This document shows positions 17,973 to 28,319 of a DNA stretch of 64,000 nt, piece by piece. Under the pieces are notes generated by a model that made no database searches, was not told the DNA's origin, and was given only the letters and a program-made list of their open reading frames with translations. A program made the position numbers and the translations under genes. Position 1 is the first letter of the stretch, and each line of letters begins with the position of its first letter. The stretch is from CAIWHR01 sp963811685 (lineage in GTDB: Bacteria; Pseudomonadota; Gammaproteobacteria; Burkholderiales; Casimicrobiaceae), in NCBI GenBank assembly GCA_963811685.1, contig CAWESK010000015.1, positions 1 through 64,000 on the forward strand, written 5' to 3'.

Positions 17973-18456
17973 ATGAATCGTCGTCAATTCCTGAGTCTCT
18001 CCGCCGGCGCGCTGGCCGCAGGGGCCGGAGTGCGCGCGTCCGCCGCCGACGCGCCTTCCGCGTTCATCGGCAAGGTCGTGAAGACCCCTGAGCAGTGGCG
18101 GCTCCTGCTCTCGCCCGCCGCATTCCACGTGCTGCGCGAGGAAGGCACCGAGCGGGCGTTCACGAGTCCGCTGAACGAGGAGAAGCGCAAGGGCACGTAC
18201 GTTTGCGCCGGCTGCGAGTTGCCGCTGTTCGAGTCGCGCACCAAGTACGACAGCGGGACCGGCTGGCCGAGCTTCTGGGACGGCATCCCGGGGCGGGTCG
18301 AGAGCATGCAGGACGGCCGCTACGCCTATTTCGTCAAGGAATATCACTGCGCGCGGTGCGGCGGGCACCAGGGCCATATCTTCGACGACGGTCCCAAGCC
18401 GACCGGGCTTGCGCTACTGCAACAACGGCGTGGCGCTGAAATTCATCCCCGCGTGA
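17973..18456 (+). CDS. msrB: Tat-exported methionine-R-sulfoxide reductase B, frameshifted
   Basis: Reduces methionine-R-sulfoxide in proteins. A twin-arginine signal (MNRRQFLSLSAG) targets it to the periplasm, which is unusual for a plain MsrB. Zinc Cys pairs CAGC and CARC, the GTGWPSF motif and HQGHIFDDG are visible. The catalytic Cys motif (RYCNNG) and end (ALKFIPA) appear only after a one-base shift at about 18410 in GGGCTTGCGCTAC, ending at TGA 18456. In the unshifted frame the protein loses its catalytic cysteine and runs to 18815. AGGAGGT precedes ATG 17973. The lesion is probably a single-base insertion error. Confidence 0.87.
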
Positions 18457-18485
18457 AGAGGGGAAGCGCCGCGACGGGTCCTGGC

Positions 18486-18815
18486 ATGGTCCTGATCGCG
18501 ATACTCATCGCGGGCGCTGTCGCCGCGCAGGGGTTCAGCACGCCGTTCACGCATGCGATCCGGCCACGCGGCTTCGCCGAGGAGTGCTTCAAGCTCGGCG
18601 GCGGCGAGACGATCGGCTATGCCTTCGAGTCGTCCGCGGCCGTGGATTTCAACATCCACTTCCATCGCGGCAATGACGTCGCGTATCCGGTGCAAGCCGA
18701 CGCCGTCCAGCGCGCCGATGATCGCTTCACCGCGCCGTCCGCGGAAGAGTTCTGTCTGATGTGGACGAACCGGACGGCGGCGCCGGTCACGGTAAAGGGC
18801 ACGCTGTCGCGCTAG
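18486..18815 (+). CDS. Small secreted protein of unknown function
   Basis: A 109-residue protein starting at ATG 18486, with a hydrophobic signal (MVLIAILIAGAVAAQG) and a mature part with two cysteines (EECFKL, EEFCLMWTN). The body alternates strands (IGYAFESSAAVDFNIHFHRG; APVTVKGTLSR), suggesting a small beta-sandwich in the periplasm. I do not recognise the family with certainty. It lies 29 bases after the corrected msrB stop and could be co-expressed, and the Cys pair hints at redox. Its TAG stop (18813-18815) overlaps the stop of convergent recN within the palindrome GCTAGC. Confidence 0.72.
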   Translation: MVLIAILIAGAVAAQGFSTPFTHAIRPRGFAEECFKLGGGETIGYAFESSAAVDFNIHFHRGNDVAYPVQADAVQRADDRFTAPSAEEFCLMWTNRTAAPVTVKGTLSR

Positions 18816-20488
18816 CGCGCCGCCCGGCGGTGCTGCTCGAGCAATTCCTTCGCGTGCGCGCGCGTCTTCGGCGGTGATCGCGCTGCCCGCCACCATCCGC
18901 GCCAGCTCCTCGACCCGCGCGGCGCCCGCGAGCGCCTCGACCTCGGCGTGGACGGCATCGTCGTCGCCGTGCTTGGTGACGCGAAAGTGCGCGTCGGCAA
19001 AGGCGGCGACTTGCGGCAGGTGCGTCACGCACAGCACCTGGCGGCGATTCCCGAGGCGCTTGCAGCAGGCGGCCTACCGTGGCGGCGACGGCGCCGCCGA
19101 TGCCGACGTCGACTTCGTCGAAAATGAGCGTGGGCACTTCGCCGACTTCGCTGCGTGACCACCTGGATCGCGAGCGCGATCCGCGACAGCTCGCCGCCGG
19201 ACGCGACTTTCGAAAGCGGACCAAGCGGCTGCTTCGGATGGCTCGACACGCGGAATTCCAGCAGCTCGCTGCCGTGGCTCGTAGGCGTGGCGAGCGGCAG
19301 CAGCGCGATTTCGAACCGGCCGCCTTTCATCGCCAGCTCCTGCATCGCGTGCGTGACGCGTCCTTCGAGCTCGTGCGCCGCGAACCGGCGCTTCTTGGTG
19401 AGCTCGTGCGCGAGGCGCCGCCAGGCCGCTTCGGTGGCCGTGGCGCGCTTGGCCAGCGCCTCGCTGTCGGTCGCCTGGGCGAGCGCCGCGAGCCGCGCGT
19501 CGGTTTGTAGCAGCAGATCGGGAAGGGCTTCGGGGCGCGTCCGATACTTGCGCGCGACGTCGTGGATCGCGGCCTGCCGCTCCTCGACACGGGCGAGCTC
19601 GGAAGGGTCGAGATCGAGCTTCTGGCGATACGCGCGAAGCTCGCGCGCGGCCTCGATCAGCTGGATGCGCGCAGGCTCGAGCAGCGCGATGACATCCTTC
19701 AGCGCCGGGTCGTGCGCGGCGCCCGCGTCGAGGCGCGCGAGCAGCGTCGACAGCCGGCGGGCGAGCGCGCCATCGGCCTCGGTCAGCTCATCTTCGCCTC
19801 CTTCGGCTGCTTCGATCAGCGCCGCCGCGTGCGCGAGCCGCGATTGCGCCTGCGCCAGAGACGCCCATTCGGCGGCGGTGGCGCCGAGTGCCGAGAGCTC
19901 GCGTTTGCGGTCGGCCAGCAGTTCACGCTCCGCGGCGGTAGCCTCCTGCGCCGCGGCGGCGGCGTCGCGCTGCTCGAGCGCGGTTCGCCATGCGCGCCAG
20001 GCAGCGGCGGTCTCGCGCGCGAGCACCGTGAAGCCGCCGAACGCATCGACCAGCAGGCGCTGCGCGTCGGCGCCGACGAGCGACTGATGATCGTGCTGGC
20101 CGTGCAGATCGACGAGCATTTCGCCGACCTCCTTCAGTTGCGCGAGCGTGGCCGGGCGGCCGTTGATCCAGGCGCGGCTCTTTCCCTGCGCATCCTGCGT
20201 GCGCCGAAGCAGCAGCGTGGTGCCCTCCGTGGCAAGCCCCTGTTCGCCGAGCCACGACGCGACGGCGGCGCGTCCTTCGACGTCGAACGCCGCGGCGAGC
20301 TCGGCGCGCTCGGCACCGGGTTTCAACTGCCGCAGCTCGAAGCGGTCGCCGAGGAGCAGGCCCAGCGCGTCGAGCAGGATCGATTTGCCAGCGCCCGTTT
20401 CGCCGGTGAGCACCGAAAACCCCGCGTCGAGCTCGAGATCGAGCGCTTCGACGACGACAAAATTTCTGATCGACAACAACTGGAGCAT
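18812..20488 (-). CDS. recN: DNA repair protein RecN, with three frameshifts near the 3' end
   Basis: An SMC-like ATPase for double-strand break repair, about 557 residues. The N-terminus MLQLLSIRNFVVVE, Walker A GETGAGKS (residues 30-37), a long coiled coil, and the signature KVASGGELSRIALAIQV are in one frame down to about 19155. Walker B (PTLIFDEVDVGIGG) lies in a second frame, VLCVTHLPQVAA in a third, and the last residues (AKELLEQHRRAAR) in another, giving breaks near 19152, 19068 and 18872, the last in a CG dinucleotide run. All conserved motifs are present, so the gene is probably whole and the sequence wrong. It follows nadK on the same strand with a 15-base gap. Confidence 0.87.
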
Positions 20489-20503
20489 GCGCGGGCTTGG
20501 CTC

Positions 20504-21409
20504 CTACGGACGCAGCCGCTCGGGCGTCTCGCTCCAGTGCAGCTTCTGGCGCAGCATCGCGAAGTGATCGTAGCCCTCGGGGTGCAGGAGACGCACCGAG
20601 TGGCGCGCGCGACGGATGGTGACGCGGTCGCCCTCCTGCAGCTTGAAGTGCGCGTGCCCGTCGCAATGCGCCCACGCGTCGTTGCCGCGGAGCAGCGTGA
20701 CGGTGATGATCGCGGCATCGCCGACGGCGATCGGGCGGTTGGTGAGCGCGTGCGGCGCCACGGGGACGAGCAGGAGCGCCGGGACCTGCGGCTCGACGAT
20801 CGGTCCTTGCGCGGAGAGCGCATAGGCGGTGGAGCCCGTGGGCGTCGCGACGATGATCCCATCCGAGCGCAGCGCGTAGACGAAGCGGCCGTCGATGTCG
20901 ATCGCGCTGTCGATCATCCCGCCCGAGGTGCCGCGATTGACGACGACCTCGTTCAGCGCGAAGACGGTGTCCTGGCCTTTGTCGCCGCCGCGGTGCACCG
21001 TTGCCTCGAGCAGCGTGCGGCGCTCCTCGACATGACGGCCGTCGAGCATCGGCCCGAGCGACTCCTCCATCGTCGCGAGCGGGATATCGGTGAGGAACCC
21101 GAGCCGGCCCTGGTTGACGCCGATCAGCGGCACTTCGAACGGCGCCAGCTGCCTTGCCACCGCCAGCATCGTGCCGTCGCCGCCGATGACGATGGCGACG
21201 TCGGCGGCTTCAGCCAGCTTGTCGCGCGGCGCCGTCGCATAGCCCGGAATCGGCGCCGAGCGCACCGTTTCGGCGTCGATCGTGACCGCGTGGCCGCGGC
21301 CGGCCACGAAAGCGGCGAGCCGGGACAGCGGAGCGGCGATGCCCGGGCTCTCGTAGCGGCCGACCAGCGCGATGCGGCGAAAAAGGGCGGGGGAGCCCGA
21401 TGCGTTCAT
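20504..21409 (-). CDS. nadK: NAD kinase
   Basis: A 301-residue ATP-NAD kinase producing NADP. It has the GGDGT motif (IVIGGDGTMLAVAR), NEVVVNRGTSGGMID with the conserved acidic residue, and SDGIIVATPTGSTAYALSAQGPIV. The start is ATG 21409 (MNASGSPALFRR), after which the canonical ALVGRY strand begins; longer frames upstream have no support. It precedes recN on the same strand and faces hrcA divergently, a conserved betaproteobacterial arrangement. The 114 bases to hrcA hold both promoters. Confidence 0.95.
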   Translation of the reverse strand: MNASGSPALFRRIALVGRYESPGIAAPLSRLAAFVAGRGHAVTIDAETVRSAPIPGYATAPRDKLAEAADVAIVIGGDGTMLAVARQLAPFEVPLIGVNQGRLGFLTDIPLATMEESLGPMLDGRHVEERRTLLEATVHRGGDKGQDTVFALNEVVVNRGTSGGMIDSAIDIDGRFVYALRSDGIIVATPTGSTAYALSAQGPIVEPQVPALLLVPVAPHALTNRPIAVGDAAIITVTLLRGNDAWAHCDGHAHFKLQEGDRVTIRRARHSVRLLHPEGYDHFAMLRQKLHWSETPERLRP

Positions 21410-21523
21410 GGGGCGATTAAAGCACAGCGCGTCCCGAGCCCAAAGCCGACGAACGGTCGAAGCACTTGCGTTTCCGATGGCCGGCCGGCGGCATCCGGTC
21501 CCTCCCATGAGTAAAATGGCATC

Positions 21524-22546
21524 ATGCTCGACCATCGCGCCCAACATCTGCTGAAGAGCCTGGTCGAGCGCTATGTCGCCGAAGGCCAGCCGGTCGGCTC
21601 GCGCGTGCTGTCGAAGCAATCGGGACTGGAGCTGTCGCCCGCGACGATCCGCAACGTGATGGCGGACCTCGAGGAGCTCGGCTACATCGCGAGCCCGCAC
21701 ACGTCGGCCGGCCGCATTCCGACGCCGAAGGGCTACCGGTTCTTCGTCGACAGCCTGATGGTCGTGCAGCCGCTCGAGCAGGTGGACATGCACCGCCTCG
21801 AGGGCGAGCTCACCGGCGACCGGCCGCAGCCGCTCGTCAACGCCGCGGCGTCGCTCCTGTCGCAGCTCACGCATTTCGCCGGCGTCGTGATGACGCCGAA
21901 GCGCGAGGCGTCGTTCCGTCATCTCGAGTTCCTGCGCCTCTCGGAGCGGCGCGTGCTCCTCATCATCGTGACCCCCGAGGGCGACGTGCAGAACCGCATC
22001 CTGCACACCGACCGGTCGTATTCGCAGGCGCAGCTGATCGAGGCGACCAATTTCTTCAACCGCCATTACGCGGGCCAGCCGTTCGGCGCGCTCCGCGCGC
22101 TGCTCGCCGACGAGTTGAAATCGCTGCGCGAGGACATCGTCGGCCTGATGGCCGCGGCGGTCGAAGCGGGCGGCGCCGCGCTGCGCGAGGGCGAGGAGCT
22201 CGTGGTCACCGGCGAAAGGAACCTGCTGTCGGCCGCCGACCTCGCGTCGAACATGACGCGCCTGCGCCAGCTCTTCGACCTCTTCGAGCAGAAGACCTCG
22301 CTGCTGCACCTGCTCGACGTGTCGCAGCGCGCGCAGGGCGTGCAGATCTACATCGGCGGCGAGTCGGGCCTGAGCCCGCTCGACGAGTGCAGCGTCGTCA
22401 CCGCGCCCTACGAAATCGACGGTCGCGTGATCGGCACGCTCGGCGTCATCGGCCCCACGCGGATGGCGTACGAACGCGTGATCCCGATCGTCGACGTCAC
22501 CGCGAAGCTGCTGTCGAACGCCCTCACGCTGCAGATGAACGACTGA
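21524..22546 (+). CDS. hrcA: Heat-inducible transcription repressor HrcA
   Basis: A 340-residue repressor of chaperone operons that binds CIRCE inverted repeats. An N-terminal winged helix (GQPVGSRVLSKQSGLELSPATIRNVMADLEELGYI) is followed by the GAF-like dimer domain with the HrcA signature ending LGVIGPTRMAYERVIPIVD. Length is typical. A TAAAAT -10-like box at 21512-21517 lies just before the start, so the leader is very short. No CIRCE element is visible in this window; the grpE and dnaK genes carry sigma32 promoters instead, so HrcA probably acts on targets elsewhere such as groESL. Its stop overlaps the next gene's start (TGATG). Confidence 0.95.
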   Translation: MLDHRAQHLLKSLVERYVAEGQPVGSRVLSKQSGLELSPATIRNVMADLEELGYIASPHTSAGRIPTPKGYRFFVDSLMVVQPLEQVDMHRLEGELTGDRPQPLVNAAASLLSQLTHFAGVVMTPKREASFRHLEFLRLSERRVLLIIVTPEGDVQNRILHTDRSYSQAQLIEATNFFNRHYAGQPFGALRALLADELKSLREDIVGLMAAAVEAGGAALREGEELVVTGERNLLSAADLASNMTRLRQLFDLFEQKTSLLHLLDVSQRAQGVQIYIGGESGLSPLDECSVVTAPYEIDGRVIGTLGVIGPTRMAYERVIPIVDVTAKLLSNALTLQMND

Positions 22547-23061
22547 TGGCCGTCAACCCGCATCCCAACGAGCTTCTGATCACGCGGTTCTACGACGCGC
22601 TCGCCCGCCACGACGCCGCGGCGATGATCGCGTGCTATGCGCCGGAGGTCCGCTTTTCGGATCCCGTTTTCCCGCGGCTCGACGCTGCGGGAGTGGCGAC
22701 GATGTGGCGGATGCTCTGCGCGCGCGGCAAGGACCTCCGCGTGGTCGCATCGGGCATCGACGCGGATGACCGCAAGGGGCGCGCCCATTGGGTGGCCACG
22801 TACACGTATTCGGCCACCCGGCGCCCCGTCATCAACGAGATCGACGCGGCGTTCGCATTTCAGGATGGCAGGATCGTGCGGCATGACGATCGCTTCGACC
22901 TCCACCGGTGGGCGATGCAGGCGCTCGGCATCTCCGGATTGCTGTTCGGCTGGTCCTCTCCGATGCAGGGCGCGATACGGCGCAAGGCGGCGCAGGCGCT
23001 TGCCGCATGGCGCGCGAAGGAAAACGCGGGGACCGTGCCGGCGGGGTCCCACAGCACCTGA
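22546..23061 (+). CDS. NTF2/SnoaL-like small protein
   Basis: A 171-residue protein with an NTF2-like alpha+beta cone fold: LLITRFYDALARHDAAAMIACYAPEVRFSDPVF at the start, a central FQDGRIVRHDDRFDLHRW strand pair, and an Arg/Ala-rich tail. SnoaL-type proteins bind or convert small hydrophobic ligands; without further context the function is unknown. It is translationally coupled to hrcA (the ATG shares the TGA) and precedes ferrochelatase by 40 bases, so it belongs to the hrcA-hemH transcription unit. Confidence 0.8.
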   Translation: MAVNPHPNELLITRFYDALARHDAAAMIACYAPEVRFSDPVFPRLDAAGVATMWRMLCARGKDLRVVASGIDADDRKGRAHWVATYTYSATRRPVINEIDAAFAFQDGRIVRHDDRFDLHRWAMQALGISGLLFGWSSPMQGAIRRKAAQALAAWRAKENAGTVPAGSHST

Positions 23062-23101
23062 CGCGCGATCCGCCGCACGCCTCCCGCGGATCCCCATTCC
23101 C

Positions 23102-24214
23102 ATGCCCCGTTTCATCGCCGAGCCGACGTTCGAGCACGACCGTGCGCCCAAGGTCGGCGTCCTGCTCGTCAATCTCGGCACGCCCGACGCGCCCACGGCC
23201 GCCGCGGTGCGGCGGTATCTCGCGGAGTTTCTCGCCGATCCCCGCGTGGTCGAGATTCCGCGCTTCGCGTGGTTGCCGATCCTGTACGCGTTCGTGCTGA
23301 CGGCGCGCCCGGCGCGGTCGGCGAAGAAATACGGACTGATCTGGCGCAAGGACGGTTCGCCGCTGCTTCTGCACAGCATGAAGCAGCGGTCGCTGCTGCA
23401 AGGTCTTCTCGGCCAGCGGTTGAAGACGCTGGGGTTGCCGCCCGACCTCATCAACGTCGAGCTCGGGATGCGGTATGGCAATCCCGACGTCGCCGGCGCC
23501 ATCGACCGCCTGCGCGCCGCCGGCTGCGATCGCGTGCTGGTGCTGCCGCTCTACCCGCAATACGCGGCAAGCACGACGGCCTCGGCGCTCGATGCGGTCT
23601 ACGCGCGCGCGCGAAAGCTGCGGCGGATGCCGGCGCTCCGCGCGATCGATTGCTTCCACGACGATCCCGCGTACATCAAGGCGCTTGCGCAGAGCATCAA
23701 CGATTACTGGGTGAAGCACGGGCGCCCCGATTTCCTCGTGCTGTCCTTTCACGGCCTGCCCCGACGCCAGCTGGACCTCGGCGATCCGTACCATTGCCAT
23801 TGCCACAAGACGGCCCGCCTGCTCACAACCGAGCTCGGTCTCGACGCCAAGCAATGCGCGGTCACGTTCCAGTCGCGCTTCGGCAAGGCGCGGTGGCTGG
23901 AGCCGTACACCGCCGACACCCTCGTTGCCCTCGCCAAGGAGGGCAAGGCGCGCGTCGACGTCGCCTGCCCGGGATTCGTCGCCGATTGCCTCGAGACGCT
24001 GGAGGAAATCGCGATCGAAGGCCGGCAGACGTTCATCGGCGCCGGCGGCAAGGATTTCCACCAGATACCCTGCCTCAACGAGCATCCGCTGTGGATCGCC
24101 GCGATGGCCGACCTCGTCCTGCGCAATCTGCAGGGCTGGCTCGTCGCGCCGCCCGATGCCGCCGCGCGGGAACTGACGGTTCTGCGGGCCAAGGCGCTCG
24201 GCGCGCGGAAATAA
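23102..24214 (+). CDS. hemH: Ferrochelatase
   Basis: A 370-residue enzyme inserting iron into protoporphyrin IX, the last step of protoheme synthesis, at the inner membrane. Recognised motifs: GVLLVNLGTPDAPT at the N-terminus, LPLYPQYAASTTAS, the catalytic-region LVLSFHGLPRR, and CPGFVADCLETLEEI with the conserved glutamate, followed by PCLNEHPLWI. ATG 23102 starts the protein; the frame upstream is not coding. It lies between the hrcA pair and the grpE sigma32 promoter, a gene order common in Burkholderiales. Confidence 0.96.
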   Translation: MPRFIAEPTFEHDRAPKVGVLLVNLGTPDAPTAAAVRRYLAEFLADPRVVEIPRFAWLPILYAFVLTARPARSAKKYGLIWRKDGSPLLLHSMKQRSLLQGLLGQRLKTLGLPPDLINVELGMRYGNPDVAGAIDRLRAAGCDRVLVLPLYPQYAASTTASALDAVYARARKLRRMPALRAIDCFHDDPAYIKALAQSINDYWVKHGRPDFLVLSFHGLPRRQLDLGDPYHCHCHKTARLLTTELGLDAKQCAVTFQSRFGKARWLEPYTADTLVALAKEGKARVDVACPGFVADCLETLEEIAIEGRQTFIGAGGKDFHQIPCLNEHPLWIAAMADLVLRNLQGWLVAPPDAAARELTVLRAKALGARK

Positions 24215-24317
24215 CTCGGGCGAGTGCCTCGCCGCGGCCTGGGTCGCGATATAACCTATTGATTTCAAATACCGTGTCTTCACGGGTCGCAGCCGCCGTT
24301 CCGGGCCACGAAATCCG

Positions 24318-24342
24318 TTGAAATCGATCCGTATGCCCCCAT
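24318..24342 (+). promoter_or_regulatory. Sigma32 heat-shock promoter of grpE
   Basis: TTGAAA (24318-24323), 13 bases, CCCCAT (24337-24342) followed by T: a close match to the RpoH consensus CTTGAAA-N13-15-CCCCATnT, about 50 bases ahead of the grpE ATG. The first base is G instead of C. No CIRCE inverted repeat overlaps it. Confidence 0.8.
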
Positions 24343-24392
24343 TGTGGGAGTGGACGTCCAGAACAACGCGAAATTGCCGTTCAGGAGTGACG

Positions 24393-24951
24393 ATGAGCCC
24401 CCAGGAAAACCACACCGCGCTGACACCTGCGGATTCCCCAACCTCGGACACGATCCCGGCGGCGTCCAGCGGCCGATCCCGCGCCGGACATCGGCGACTT
24501 GCTCAAGAAGGCCGAGGACGAAGCCGCCGAGTTGAAGGACGCGTGGCTCCGCGCGCGCGCCGACGTCGAGAACGTCCGCAAGCAGGGTGCCAACGACGTG
24601 GCGCGGGCGCACAAGTACGCCATCGAGAAATTCGCCGGCGAGCTCCTGCCGGTCAAGGATGCGCTCGAGTCGACCCTTGCGGCGAAGGATGCCGCGCCGC
24701 AGGCGCTGCGCGACGGCGTCGAGTTGACGCTGAAGCAGCTGGCGGCGGCATTCGACAAGGCGCAGGTGACCGAGATCGATCCGACGGGCCAGAAATTCGA
24801 TCCGCACCAGCACATGGCGATGACGACGGTCGACAGCACGGAGCCGCCGAACACCGTCGTCCAGGTTTTCCAGAAGGGCTACCGGCTCCAGGACCGGGTG
24901 CTGCGTCCGGCGCTGGTCGCCGTGGCGAAGGCAACCGACGACCCCAAGTAA
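24393..24951 (+). CDS. grpE: Nucleotide exchange factor GrpE, one frameshift
   Basis: About 186 residues. It releases ADP from DnaK. The start is ATG 24393 (MSPQENHTALTP) with AGGAG seven bases upstream; the acidic, disordered N-terminus runs to about 24470, where a one-base shift is needed to enter the long helix (DIGDLLKKAEDEAAELKDAW) and the signature region (RARADVENVRKQ; PHQHMAMTTVDS; VVQVFQKGYRLQDRVLRPALV). Both halves are typical GrpE, so a single-base sequencing error is the simplest explanation. Without it, the protein would start at 24499 and lack the first 30 or so residues. dnaK follows 86 bases later behind its own sigma32 promoter. Confidence 0.93.
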
Positions 24952-24966
24952 CGATTGGCGCAACGG

Positions 24967-24993
24967 CTTGATCCGTCCAGCCGAAACCCCCAT
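24967..24993 (+). promoter_or_regulatory. Sigma32 heat-shock promoter of dnaK
   Basis: CTTGAT (24967-24972), 15 bases, CCCCAT (24988-24993) then T, in the 86-base grpE-dnaK gap, 44 bases before the dnaK start. It matches the RpoH consensus well at the -10 and in five of six -35 bases. Confidence 0.78.
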
Positions 24994-25037
24994 TTGACGT
25001 TCAGGCAATCACTCGCGAAACACGGAAGGAAACCAAC

Positions 25038-26993
<1,956 letters not shown>

Positions 26994-26994
26994 T

Positions 26995-27054
26995 GAAATT
27001 CCGTCGCGATTGCGACGTTTCGCGTAGCGAGCGTTGACGGCGCGACGGAATTTC
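26995..27054 (+). repeat. Perfect 14-bp inverted repeat after dnaK
   Basis: Arms 26995-27008 and 27041-27054 are perfect reverse complements (GAAATTCCGTCGCG and its mate) enclosing 32 bases. It begins one base after the dnaK stop. There is no T-run, so it is not a classical terminator. It may protect the dnaK mRNA 3' end or bind a regulator. Confidence 0.75.
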
Positions 27055-27055
27055 T

Positions 27056-27098
27056 GTCCGCGTTCAACCGGCGCCGGGAGTCGCCGGTTAACGCGGAC
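27056..27098 (+). repeat. Second long inverted repeat between dnaK and dnaJ
   Basis: Arm 27056-27073 pairs with 27082-27098 over 17 bp with a single bulged C, closing an 8-base loop. It lies directly behind the first repeat and ahead of the terminator, giving three stacked hairpins in 140 bases. Confidence 0.75.
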
Positions 27099-27101
27099 GT
27101 G

Positions 27102-27134
27102 GCCGTGTCGCCCATAAGGGCGGCGCGGCTTTTT
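27102..27134 (+). terminator. Intrinsic terminator between dnaK and dnaJ
   Basis: A 12-bp stem (27102-27113 with 27118-27129, two G-U pairs) and four-base loop ATAA, followed by TTTTT (27130-27134), ending 25 bases before the dnaJ start. A canonical rho-independent structure that should reduce read-through into dnaJ. Confidence 0.85.
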
Positions 27135-27158
27135 GTGCATTGATGGGCAGGGGATTCG

Positions 27159-28298
27159 ATGGCGAAGCGTGATTACTACACGGTGCTGGGCGTCAACCGC
27201 GACGCTTCCGAGGACGACATCAAGAAGTCGTACCGGAAGATGGCGATGAAGCATCACCCGGACCGCAATCCGGAAAAGGGCTCCGAGGACAAGTTCAAGG
27301 AGGCGAAGGAGGCCTACGAAGTCCTCACCGACGCGAAGAAGCGCGCCGCCTACGACCAGTTCGGCCACGCGGGCGTCGATGCCTCGGCGGGCTTTGCCGG
27401 CGCGCGCGGCTTTGGCGGGGGCCAGGAAGGCTTCGGCGGCTTCGCCGACGCGTTCGGCGACATCTTCGGCGAGATCTTCGGTGCGCAGCGTGGCGGCCGC
27501 GGCACCGGCGTCTACCGCGGCGCCGATCTGCGCTACAACCTCGAGTTGTCGCTCGAAGACGCGGCGCGCGGAACGGAGGCGAAGATCCGCATTCCCGCGC
27601 TCGAGGCCTGCGCCACGTGCCACGGCAGCGGTGCAAAGCCGGGGACCAAGCCGGAGCAGTGCACGACGTGCCACGGCCGCGGCGAGGTGCGCGTCTCGCA
27701 GGGCTTCTTCTCGATTCAGCAGACGTGCCCCGCGTGCCACGGCACCGGCAAGATCATCCCGACACCGTGCGAGACGTGCCACGGCGCAGGGCGCGTGCGC
27801 AAGCACAAGACGCTGTCGGTCAAGATCCCCGCGGGCGTCGACCAGGACGATCGCATCCGCCTGACCGGCGAAGGCGAGGCGGGCGTCAATGGCGGGCCGC
27901 CCGGCGACCTCTATGTCGTCGTGGCACTGAAGCCGCACGCCGTGTTCCAGCGCGAAGGCAGCGACCTGCACTGCGAGATGCCGATCAGCTTCGCGACGGC
28001 GGCGTTGGGGGGTGAAATCGAAATTCCTACGCTCGACGGCCACGCGACCATCAAGATCCCGACGGAGACGCAGACGGGTCAGGTGTTCCGCCTGCGCGGC
28101 AAAGGCATCAAGCACGTGCGCGGCGCGCAACAGGGCGATCTCTTCTGCCACGTGGCCATCGAGACGCCGGTCAAGCTGACCGCGCGGCAGAAGGAGCTGC
28201 TGCGCGAGTTCGAATCGATCAACCAGCTTGACCCGGGGGCGCACAACCCGCGTGCGAAGAACTGGTTCGACCGCGTGAAGGACTTCTTCGGGTCTTAG
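27159..28298 (+). CDS. dnaJ: Co-chaperone DnaJ (Hsp40)
   Basis: A 379-residue type I Hsp40. The J domain (residues 1-70) has the HPD motif in KHHPDRNPE. A Gly/Phe-rich region (FGGGQEGFGGFADAFGDIFGEIFG) follows, then four CxxCxGxG zinc repeats beginning CATCHGSG, CTTCHGRG, CPACHGTG and CETCHGAG, and the C-terminal substrate domain. It stimulates DnaK ATPase and delivers substrates. ATG 27159 lies 25 bases beyond an intrinsic terminator, so dnaJ may rely on read-through or an unidentified promoter. The frame is intact. The next gene follows after 21 bases. Confidence 0.98.
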   Translation: MAKRDYYTVLGVNRDASEDDIKKSYRKMAMKHHPDRNPEKGSEDKFKEAKEAYEVLTDAKKRAAYDQFGHAGVDASAGFAGARGFGGGQEGFGGFADAFGDIFGEIFGAQRGGRGTGVYRGADLRYNLELSLEDAARGTEAKIRIPALEACATCHGSGAKPGTKPEQCTTCHGRGEVRVSQGFFSIQQTCPACHGTGKIIPTPCETCHGAGRVRKHKTLSVKIPAGVDQDDRIRLTGEGEAGVNGGPPGDLYVVVALKPHAVFQREGSDLHCEMPISFATAALGGEIEIPTLDGHATIKIPTETQTGQVFRLRGKGIKHVRGAQQGDLFCHVAIETPVKLTARQKELLREFESINQLDPGAHNPRAKNWFDRVKDFFGS

Positions 28299-28319
28299 GG
28301 CCGAAGATCCGCGCGGGCG

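Noticed and set aside
16926..18815. A 629-residue fusion of PBP7, MsrB and a third protein
   Set aside because: Three unrelated proteins with their own starts; the fusion arises from an indel hiding the PBP7 stop and one in msrB.
24215..24392. CIRCE element for HrcA upstream of grpE
   Set aside because: Only a short ACTCG/CGAGT match; no TTAGCACTC-N9-GAGTGCTAA.
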